Assembly (NCBI RefSeq): GCF_946478805.1
Contig: NZ_CAMLDC010000001.1
Location: forward strand, 62,001-126,000
DNA length: 64,000 nucleotides
Direction: 5' to 3'
From: an uncultured Fluviicola sp.
Lineage (GTDB): Bacteria; Bacteroidota; Bacteroidia; Flavobacteriales; Crocinitomicaceae
Positions 52,201 to 58,952 of the stretch are shown piece after piece. Within the stretch, counting starts at the first letter, position 1, and each line of letters begins with the position of its first letter. Below the pieces are notes generated by a model. It had not been told where the DNA came from and made no database searches. It saw only the letters and a list, made by a program, of their open reading frames with translations. The translations under genes were made by a program, and so were the position numbers.

Positions 52201-53529
52201 ACGCTCCAAAGTAGCATTCAGGAAATTATATCCCGACGGGAACCACATTGTTTCAAATTCACCTGTCGTAGCACTTGCAGTCATGGTGTTTGAGAAGATA
52301 TTGTTGCGAATATCCAACCCGGTTACAGAAGTTGAAGTAACTAAAAATGCGGCAGATCCAGCAGTAGAGGATGTACCGATAGTGTAGTTTCCTGATAAAT
52401 GAACAGAGTTGTAATAAACTTTATGGCCTGTACCGGCAGTTATGCGAATACCGAATGCATTGTAGGTAGTTGAAGTATTCGAATAATTGATAGTTTGAAT
52501 GTCAGCAATGCTGTTGTTATCAATGATGTAGTTATTTCCTGCTACGATGTTAATTCCGTAAGATCCCCAACCTCCGGTACTTTGACTGTAAATGGTTGAA
52601 ATCATATTGGATGAAATCTTGACACCGTCTGTCGTTCCTCCACATTCGACACCCGCTACATTGATTGAATTGGTTGCCTGGATGTTCGAGATGGTGTTTT
52701 GTGAAATCAAACCGATTAAGGTGTTGTAAGCATTCACACCTTTAAATCCGACTTGATCCGCAAGGGTTGTAGAACCGATAATGTTCTTACTGATTGTCAG
52801 GTTGTTGTTTTGATTCGCAGCTGCACCGTAGAAATGAATCCCGATGTAGGCTTTTTTTACCTCATTGTTTTCAACCAGTACGTTATCGTAATCCGCACCT
52901 GCTGTAGTTGAAGACATGGTTGCTGCTGCACTTGATCCTGCGTAGATACCATAAGCTGATGTAACAGTACTTCCGGAAGTTCCATTATTTCCGGGAGTAC
53001 TACCGATAATGATGTTGTTCTTGATCGTAAAGTTGTTTACATCTAATCCGGTACCTGCAGTAGTCTGTCCAATCAAACGAATTGCAGCTGTATTTGAAAC
53101 AGTGCTCGCATTCGTGTTTTGAATCGTAAGATCTCTTGTTGTACCGCTTGGAGCAATGGAACCGTCGATAGTTACGTTATCGGAACCACTGAAATTAAGA
53201 ACCCCGCTTCCAGCACCCGGTGCTCCGGAGATAATTGCTGTGACCGTGGGTTTAATTACCAAAGAGGTAAAGGAGGTAGTACCGACACCATTCGCTGATA
53301 ATGCAACCGGTGCTGCAGGTTCAGTGGTGTTTCCAGTAATACTGATTGAAATGGTACCTGTGTGAGTACCGGCATTTACGGCAGTAAATGCTGCACTTAC
53401 TGTGGTGTACGTTGCATTGGTCGTCCCGCCTGTTGCTGTCAAATCCACTTGGGAGTGGACATTGGAAACAGAGAAAATACCTAACGCAAACAGTACCCCC
53501 AATAAGGGCTGTTTGTAATTTTTCTTCAT
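49246..53529 (-). CDS. Giant T9SS type A protein 2, beta-helix N-terminal part
   Basis: About 1427 residues from ATG 53529 (MKKNYKQPLLGVLFALGIFS signal peptide). The longer frame starts upstream of the TATCTTTG promoter element and is rejected. Residues about 140-470 are parallel beta-helix (pectate-lyase-like) repeats: NNFTIKNNIIIGSTPGNN, YDNVLVENNEVKKAYIGIHF, NNLTISKNIIGSTTLADQVG. Then come an FN3 repeat, a beta-sandwich module (DWSTDCPTSGFVNIATTGT ... TIGNNGGVVLG), two more FN3 repeats, the pre-peptidase C-like domain and the type A sorting domain (last 80 residues). From about residue 560 on it is close to gene 3, and from about 1000 on close to genes 1 and 3. The beta-helix may bind or cut glycans. 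Confidence 0.92.
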   Translation of the reverse strand: MKKNYKQPLLGVLFALGIFSVSNVHSQVDLTATGGTTNATYTTVSAAFTAVNAGTHTGTISISITGNTTEPAAPVALSANGVGTTSFTSLVIKPTVTAIISGAPGAGSGVLNFSGSDNVTIDGSIAPSGTTRDLTIQNTNASTVSNTAAIRLIGQTTAGTGLDVNNFTIKNNIIIGSTPGNNGTSGSTVTSAYGIYAGSSAAATMSSTTAGADYDNVLVENNEVKKAYIGIHFYGAAANQNNNLTISKNIIGSTTLADQVGFKGVNAYNTLIGLISQNTISNIQATNSINVAGVECGGTTDGVKISSNMISTIYSQSTGGWGSYGINIVAGNNYIIDNNSIADIQTINYSNTSTTYNAFGIRITAGTGHKVYYNSVHLSGNYTIGTSSTAGSAAFLVTSTSVTGLDIRNNIFSNTMTASATTGEFETMWFPSGYNFLNATLERNYYSIPNNANHFVAKIGTTTGAGNYPTLASWQAISQVNNATNDVNSKPIVNSVALFTSNTNLLPLTGTPTAIESGALAIASLGTPNLDILGNNRPLTGTNPDMGAYEFAGTPISCPQPLNVSMLESDNTTAQFTWAIGGSETTWQIQYGTQGFTLGSGTSYVTTDHPDTLTGLTSNSFYQIYVRAICGAGDTSLWTGPVTFNTYNQGQYIDWSTDCPTSGFVNIATTGTNTNSTDDSEFGMALPFPLLYQGSLISDITIGNNGGVVLGTQSAQVAYTMAAGNGLYPYIQDMNTPYGGVFYQTLGVAPNRKFVVMWSDVAHYFSSLGTDGVTFELIIDEATNEIYYVYDDVIHDNASYDYGADAEIGVRGNQNVDVSMNNASYLQDNSCVHFYYTNCPKPQNFVTTFLGADEIQFGWTAGASAETDWIIEYGPQGFTPGTGSFLNETNSFSSISGLIQLTDYTIYIYANCANGDTSLALAHNFTTLPYCSNPASIGGTSDSDSLELTWNWTASSVAFPVDTFNIQYGMTGFQLGTGAIVVADGINFADTVYNSNLMGSGVYQVYIQAHCSTGDTSSWSGPFTIIMPVTNDVVCSQEALTLGTTYTFNNNGAAVSLNETNIAPPATGSQTTTGWINSTLNGTLWYTFVAPASGSVRVNSTAINYDGQAAVYSAVNCADFNTFDLKGANDNEIGGTSVAPNFTVCGLTPGTTYYLMYDKFNGTSGNFSLNVSAIVLEGGSANPLTEICTGTVLDLFTTISGNNTGGVWSSSIASVNASIQDSMFNSAGLAYQTFNIQYRVTDGCAYDSIVSQVKIYQLSNAGQDGVITACKNEPIDLLAGLNGNTDLNGDWYDPSNVLMPNSQVTTGIFPGQYNYDYISGNDICPDDTANVVVTVLGNCNWLSVDESALEEVTVYPNPSTGVIFVESGFAGNFNLVITDINGRTVQTGQNTISTGTNTVNLKEVERGTYFLKLSSDNAEKVFRIVIQ

Positions 53530-53544
53530 AATCATTAGTTTCAG

Positions 53545-53552
53545 CAAAGATA
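53545..53552 (-). promoter_or_regulatory. Minus-7 element TATCTTTG for T9SS gene 2
   Basis: TATCTTTG on the minus strand, 15 bp before ATG 53529. Confidence 0.55.
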
Positions 53553-53760
53553 ACGATTCGTTAACCTCATAAATCATTACGTTCTTGCGGGAACTCCTAA
53601 ATCAATTATTGATTAATCATATATTGATGATTTAACGTATAAAAAATGAGCTTCATTGACTAAAGATTTCTTTTCGTCGAATAAAACCGATTCCTTTCTA
53701 AAACTTAAAAAATCCTAATTTTTAAAAAAAAAACAACTTATGAAATTTTGAACCTTTTTT

Positions 53761-53795
53761 AAAACAAAAACCCCTCCTTAAAAAGGAAGGGTTTT
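53761..53795 (-). terminator. Terminator of T9SS gene at 53818
   Basis: AAAACCCcTCCTT / AAGGAAGGGTTTT (53767-53795) with a short A loop; T-run on the minus strand. Confidence 0.85.
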
Positions 53796-53817
53796 GCTTA
53801 TTGAATGATAAACTAAA

Positions 53818-56800
53818 TTATTGAATCACAACTCGGAATACTTTTTCAGCGTTGTCACTTGAAAGTTTGAAGAAGTAAGTACCTCTTTCAACTTCTTTCA
53901 AGTTTACAGTGTTTGTTCCGGTAGAAATTGTGTTCTGACCGGTTTGTACCGTACGACCATTGATATCTGTAATTACCAGGTTGAAATTACCTGTGAATCC
54001 TGATTCGATGAAGATAACACCTGTAGAAGGGTTCGGGTAAACTGTCACCTCTTCCAATGCATTCTCATCAACTGATAACCAGTCGCAGTTTCCTAATACA
54101 GTAACTACCACATTTGCAGTATCATCAGGACAAATATCGTTTCCTGAGATGTAATCATAGTTGTACTGACCAGGGAAGCCAGATGTAGTTATCGATGCGT
54201 CAGGCATCAATACATTTGATGGGTCATACCAGTCACCGTTCAAATCCGTATTTCCATTCAAACCGGAAATCAGATTGATCGGTTCGTTTTTGCAAGCGGT
54301 GATTACACCGTCCTGACCGGCATTTGACAATTGATAGATTTTAACTTGTGATACGATTGAATCGTAAGCACATCCATCAGTTACACGGTACTGGATGTTG
54401 AATGTCTGGTAAGCAAGTCCTGCTGAATTGAACATCGAATCCTGGATACTTGCATTGACAGAGGCAATTGAAGAAGACCAAACTCCACCGGTATTGTTAC
54501 CTGAAATTGTAGTGAACAGATCAAGAACGGTTCCGGTACAAATCTCAGTCAATGGATTAGCTGATCCACCTTCCAGAACGATTGCAGAAGCATTCAAGCT
54601 AAAGTTACCTGAAGTAGCATCAAACTTGTCATACATTACGTAGTAAGTAGTACCCGGTGTCAAACCACAAACTGTGAAGTTCGGAGCGACACTTGTTCCT
54701 CCAATCGCATCATCATTTGCAGCCAACATTGTGAATGTGTTGAAATCGGCGCAGTTAACTGCAGAATAAACTGCCGCCTGACCATTATAGTTGATTGCAG
54801 TTGAGTTGATTCTTACAGAGCCGGATGCAGGGGCAACAAATGAATACCAAAGTGTACCGTTCAATGTTGAGTTCACCCAGCCGGTAGTTGTTTGAGAACC
54901 GGTAGCAGGAGGAGCAATGTTTGTTTCATTTAAGGAAACAGCAGCACCGTTGTTGTTGAACGTATACGTTGTACCCAGTGTCAATGCTTCTTGCGAACAC
55001 ACGATATCATTGGTAATCGGCATGATGACAGTGAAAGGCCCAGACCAGCCGGAAGTATCACCGGTAGAACAATGAGCTTGTATGTATACCTGATAAACAC
55101 CCGATCCCATTAGGTTCGAATTGTATACCGTATCAGCAAAGTCGATTCCATCTGCAACAACAATTGCTCCGGTTCCCAATTGGAATCCGGTCATTCCGTA
55201 TTGGATGTTGAAAGTATCAACAGGGAAAGCTACACTTGATGCAGTCCAGTTCCAAGTCAACTCTAAAGAATCAGGATCAGCCGTTCCACCAATTGAAGCC
55301 GGATTGGAACAGTATGGCAACGTTGTGAAATCATGAGCCAAAGCCAATGAAGTATCTCCGTTCGCACAATTTGCATAGATGTAAATCGTATAATCTGTCA
55401 ATTGTGCTAAAGAAGAAATACTTGAGAAGGTATTTGTTTCATCCAGGAAAGTTCCCGTTCCCGGAGTGAATCCTTGAGGACCGTATTCGATAATCCAATT
55501 CGTTTCATTTGAGAATCCTGCTGTCCATCCAAACTGAATTTCATCAGGCCCTAAGAATGTTGTTACGAAGTTTTTAGGTTTCGGACAATCCGTGTAATAG
55601 AATTCAACACATGAATTGTTTTGCAAATAAGCGGCATTGTCATTTGACACGTTTAAATCCTGGTTTGGACCGGAAACACCGATATCTGCATTTGCAGCAT
55701 AATCATCACTTGCATTTGGAGCACCAAAAACTACATCGTCATAAACGAACCAGATATTTCCTGTTGCCTCATCAAATTGAACTTGGAAAGTGACAGTCGG
55801 AGCACCAACTGATCCTGAGAAATTACAGATGTTATCCCATTGAACAATGAAAGTTCTGTTTGGTGCTGTACCATTTGTTTGATAATATACATTTCCTGTT
55901 TCATCATCCAAGTCATCTCCCCAAGGGAAAATAAATGTTCCCGGCTGAGTTGTCATGTTACCACCGTACCCAATTTGAGCAGTTGTTGTACCAAGAGCCA
56001 TACCACCATTGTTTCCAATCGTGCAGTCAGTAACTAAAGTTCCCTGATATAAGATCGGGAAAGGAAGTGCCATTCCGACTTCAGAGTCATCAGTCAATAC
56101 TAAATCAGTTCCTGTAGTCGCGATATTGATAAATCCTGCAGCAGGACAATCACTTGACCAATCCATATAAGTTCCCTGGTTGTAAGTGTTGAATGAAAGA
56201 GGACCTGTATAATAAGATGAATCAGTAGATGAACAGATTGCCAGTACATAAACCTGGTAGAATGAATTTGGTGTCAAACCGGTCAATGTAAATGGATTTG
56301 TTGATGCTACAACCGAATCACCGGTTCCAAGAGCAAATCCCGGAGGACCGTATTGCACCTGCCAAGAAGTTTCTGATCCACCAGCTGTCCATGAAAGCTC
56401 AATATCTGTGTTTGTAGCACCCAGATTTGTCAAAACAGTTGGTTGAGGGCATGTTGGTGCAGGAGCGATATTAACGAAGTAATCTTCTGTTTCACCCCAG
56501 CTATAAGTTCCACATGGAGTGATGTTCCCAATAACAGTAGTTTCAACGGTGATCACACGCATACGTGTATTTCCAAGAGTTGCTGTCATAGGAATAATGA
56601 TCGATCCGATTTCATTATGAGGCCCGGCAACTGAGGTTGTTGAAGCATAAACTTCTTCTCCAGGATCTGAGAATAATCCGTTTTGGTTATAGTCAATGAA
56701 TATTTTAGTCATATTGCTAAAACTTCCTCCACAAGTTCCTACCTGAACGTTTGTTCCGTAGTTAACTCCTCTTGCAAGGTTCGTTGCAGGCAACGCTGTG

Positions 56801-57804
56801 TAATTGGAATATTGATTCTGTATTGATCCGGCACCTCCTGTTGATCCACAAGTAGAGGAGTTGTTAAGCGTTCCGATACTGACATTCAGGATTTCCTCAT
56901 CCCCAGTACTTGTAGCATTACTATTACAATAACAATTGATAAAGTTGCTGGTATTCACCAATAATGCAGCAGTTGTATCGGACATTCCTCCGCAAGTCAT
57001 ATAACAACGATAATAGGTATCGGAAGTCTGGTTTGCGATGTATGTGCTGTTTGTTGCACCACCGATATTTGAAAAGGTTCCCAAAGCTCCTGTTGAAGAA
57101 CTTTGCCATTGATAAGTTTGTCCTGTTCCACCTGTTCCACCTAATAATGAAAGTGTATTGTTTATAGAAGGACAAATCGGATTGTTTGCTGCAGATACAG
57201 TACCTGCAGTTGGAGGAGAAGTACAAGGTACAGCAGGAATGAAGGTGATTCCACCAATCAAACCACGTGGATAATTCCCAGGAGTTGACGGGTAAACCGT
57301 TCCTCCCCAAGAAATTCCATCACCGGTTAACAAGTTAACTCCGCCGCCACTGAAGGTATTGACACCACCACCATTGGTTAAGGTAGAATACTGCATTGTA
57401 GTCGCCGATAAACCAAGCTGATAAGTCGCTCCGGCGGGAATTGTTAATGACACAGATGAAAGTGCAGTTACGATTCCATTTGCGGTATTGGAATTGGAAA
57501 CAACTCCTGTTCCGGCTGAGATCCAACCGTTCTGTCCAGCTCCTACAGTTCCGAAACTCCATGGAGCTGCGTTGTCAACGTAAGGGCTTGTGTTGTAAAG
57601 CAGTTCAATGTTGTTCGTTGCTGTTGAACCCAAATGACATTGTATATCGGTTATAATGATATCAAATGCATTGGTGTTTTGAACATTGAAGGTAACGGAA
57701 CCATTTCCGTTGTTGTTCGGATGGTTGGTATTAATGGTTGTTTGGCCGTATATAAAGCAACTAAACAACGTAAATAACCCTAACCAGAGTAATTTTTTAT
57801 TCAT
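53818..57804 (-). CDS. Giant T9SS type A protein 3, GEVED domain
   Basis: 1328 residues, signal peptide LLWLGLFTLFSCFIYGQ. The first 190 residues form an unassigned beta-rich domain (NAFDIIITDIQCHLGSTATN). An Ig-like repeat follows (about 195-285, TYQWQSSSTGALGTFSNIGG), then a GEVED domain (about 290-445: MTKIFIDYNQNGLFSDPGEE, YSWGETEDYFVNI). After it come FN3, the beta-sandwich module (DWSSDCPAAGFINIATTGT), FN3 repeats, the pre-peptidase C-like domain and the type A sorting domain (about 1241-1328). Everything from about residue 450 is shared with gene 2. A TACTTTTA element lies about 18 bp before the ATG. Surface protein; partner unknown. Confidence 0.92.
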   Translation of the reverse strand: MNKKLLWLGLFTLFSCFIYGQTTINTNHPNNNGNGSVTFNVQNTNAFDIIITDIQCHLGSTATNNIELLYNTSPYVDNAAPWSFGTVGAGQNGWISAGTGVVSNSNTANGIVTALSSVSLTIPAGATYQLGLSATTMQYSTLTNGGGVNTFSGGGVNLLTGDGISWGGTVYPSTPGNYPRGLIGGITFIPAVPCTSPPTAGTVSAANNPICPSINNTLSLLGGTGGTGQTYQWQSSSTGALGTFSNIGGATNSTYIANQTSDTYYRCYMTCGGMSDTTAALLVNTSNFINCYCNSNATSTGDEEILNVSIGTLNNSSTCGSTGGAGSIQNQYSNYTALPATNLARGVNYGTNVQVGTCGGSFSNMTKIFIDYNQNGLFSDPGEEVYASTTSVAGPHNEIGSIIIPMTATLGNTRMRVITVETTVIGNITPCGTYSWGETEDYFVNIAPAPTCPQPTVLTNLGATNTDIELSWTAGGSETSWQVQYGPPGFALGTGDSVVASTNPFTLTGLTPNSFYQVYVLAICSSTDSSYYTGPLSFNTYNQGTYMDWSSDCPAAGFINIATTGTDLVLTDDSEVGMALPFPILYQGTLVTDCTIGNNGGMALGTTTAQIGYGGNMTTQPGTFIFPWGDDLDDETGNVYYQTNGTAPNRTFIVQWDNICNFSGSVGAPTVTFQVQFDEATGNIWFVYDDVVFGAPNASDDYAANADIGVSGPNQDLNVSNDNAAYLQNNSCVEFYYTDCPKPKNFVTTFLGPDEIQFGWTAGFSNETNWIIEYGPQGFTPGTGTFLDETNTFSSISSLAQLTDYTIYIYANCANGDTSLALAHDFTTLPYCSNPASIGGTADPDSLELTWNWTASSVAFPVDTFNIQYGMTGFQLGTGAIVVADGIDFADTVYNSNLMGSGVYQVYIQAHCSTGDTSGWSGPFTVIMPITNDIVCSQEALTLGTTYTFNNNGAAVSLNETNIAPPATGSQTTTGWVNSTLNGTLWYSFVAPASGSVRINSTAINYNGQAAVYSAVNCADFNTFTMLAANDDAIGGTSVAPNFTVCGLTPGTTYYVMYDKFDATSGNFSLNASAIVLEGGSANPLTEICTGTVLDLFTTISGNNTGGVWSSSIASVNASIQDSMFNSAGLAYQTFNIQYRVTDGCAYDSIVSQVKIYQLSNAGQDGVITACKNEPINLISGLNGNTDLNGDWYDPSNVLMPDASITTSGFPGQYNYDYISGNDICPDDTANVVVTVLGNCDWLSVDENALEEVTVYPNPSTGVIFIESGFTGNFNLVITDINGRTVQTGQNTISTGTNTVNLKEVERGTYFFKLSSDNAEKVFRVVIQ

Positions 57805-58166
57805 AATCTAATAGTTTGTTGTAAAAGTATGGAAAACAGACTTTAAATAAACTTAAAGTGTAGTTTAAGCTTCGGTGAATCAACGGGTTCGAACACTTGC
57901 TAAAACTGGTCCGTCTTGTGTTCTCATGCTCTGAATGAATATTTGGATGGTTCCATTTAACAATTGAGAAATTAACCGCGAATTATTTTTTATGAACAAG
58001 TTTAATTATTTAACAAATAATGACTTGATTTATCAATTAATAACATTCACAATTAATATTTTTCGGTTTGTTTTTTATAAAATGACTTGATCGGATTGTT
58101 TGATGAATCGGGAATTTGAGTGTTTAAAAAATGCCATTAGAAGCACAGAATGATTAATTTTGTTCG
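57805..58166. other. 362-bp divergent intergenic region
   Basis: Separates the minus-strand T9SS gene 3 and the SDR gene. Contains the minus-strand TACTTTTA (57822-57829), an 11-bp direct repeat AATGACTTGAT at 58019-58029 and 58081-58091, a near-palindrome TTGATTTATCAA at 58025-58036, and the SDR minus-7 element at 58155. AT content is high. A GGTTCGAAC word at about 57890 is not part of a tRNA. No gene seen. Confidence 0.55.
58155..58162 (+). promoter_or_regulatory. Minus-7 element TAATTTTG, 4 bp before SDR ATG
   Basis: TAATTTTG then TTCG then ATG 58167. Same 4-bp spacing as glyS and rbfA. Confidence 0.55.
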
Positions 58167-58952
58167 ATGAAAGAATTGATCGGTAAGGTTGCTCTTGTTG
58201 CTGGAAGCACACAGGGTATCGGAAAAGCAGTTGCCATGAAATTGGCGGAAATGGGTGCGGATATCCTATTATTGGCGCGCAACGAGGAGAAACTCAAACT
58301 CGTTAAGGCTGAACTTCACCGGGAAGGAGGTCAAACTCACGACTATTTGGTGGTTGATTTTACGCAACCCATGGAATTGAAACAAAAAATAAGTGATTAC
58401 CTGTCAAATGGGAAGTCGATAGATATTTTAATCAATAATACAGGCGGGCCGAAAGCGGGACCGGTAATTGATGCGGATATCAGTGAGTTCTTATCAGCAT
58501 TTAATCAGCATCTGATCTGCAACCACATTTTGGTTCAGGCAGTAGTTCCGGGGATGAAGCAATCGGGTGGAGGAAGAATTGTGAATATCATTTCCACAAG
58601 TGTGAAACAACCTCTTCCGGGATTAGGTGTTTCAAATACCATCCGGGGCGCTGTAGGGAATTGGAGTAAGACTTTGGCAAATGAATTGGGTCAGTTTAAT
58701 ATTACAGTAAATAATGTGTTGCCCGGAGCGACAAATACCACCAGGTTACAGGAAATTGCTTCCAATAAATCCGCTAAGACGGGTGACTCTGTGGATGCAA
58801 TATTTGATGAAATGGCTGAGGAATCTCCGATGAAACGAATTGCCAAACCGGAAGAAATCGCGGCAGCAGTGGCGTTTTTGGCCTCACCTTCTGCAAGTTA
58901 TATCAATGGGATAAACATTCCGGTGGACGGAGGAAGAACGAAATCACTTTAA
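58167..58952 (+). CDS. Short-chain dehydrogenase family protein, altered active site
   Basis: 261 residues, Rossmann fold of the FabG-like SDR class. The cofactor loop is KVALVAGSTQGIGKAVAMKL, the central motif NNTGGPKAGPV stands where NNAG is usual, and the C-terminal PVDGGRTKSL is typical. The catalytic region, normally S...YxxxK, reads IVNIISTSVKQPLPGLGVSN followed by TIRGAVGNW, so both Tyr and Lys are missing. Such atypical SDRs form a known subgroup, annotated 3-oxoacyl-ACP reductase-like, and may have a different chemistry or only a binding role. Its last 9 bp overlap the convergent T9SS gene. Confidence 0.9.
   Translation: MKELIGKVALVAGSTQGIGKAVAMKLAEMGADILLLARNEEKLKLVKAELHREGGQTHDYLVVDFTQPMELKQKISDYLSNGKSIDILINNTGGPKAGPVIDADISEFLSAFNQHLICNHILVQAVVPGMKQSGGGRIVNIISTSVKQPLPGLGVSNTIRGAVGNWSKTLANELGQFNITVNNVLPGATNTTRLQEIASNKSAKTGDSVDAIFDEMAEESPMKRIAKPEEIAAAVAFLASPSASYINGINIPVDGGRTKSL

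Noticed and set aside
53530..53577. Longer start of T9SS gene 2 (at 53577)
   Set aside because: The TATCTTTG promoter element at 53545-53552 lies inside the extension, and ATG 53529 gives a proper signal peptide.
49856..55336. Antisense open frames of 71 codons repeated in the T9SS genes (e.g. 49856-50071, 54428-54643, 50549-50764, 55121-55336)
   Set aside because: They are similar only because the sense DNA is duplicated; no promoter or start signals, and they lie fully inside strong coding frames.
44579..57804. Large near-identical DNA blocks as traces of a mobile element
   Set aside because: The blocks coincide with protein domains, there are no transposase genes, terminal repeats or target duplications; duplication and gene conversion explain them.
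57870..57910. GGTTCGAAC word and AAGTGT/ACACTT pairing, tRNA T-arm-like
   Set aside because: Only about 46 nt between the possible acceptor arms, no anticodon arm, no T-stem pairing; the word is just a short palindrome.
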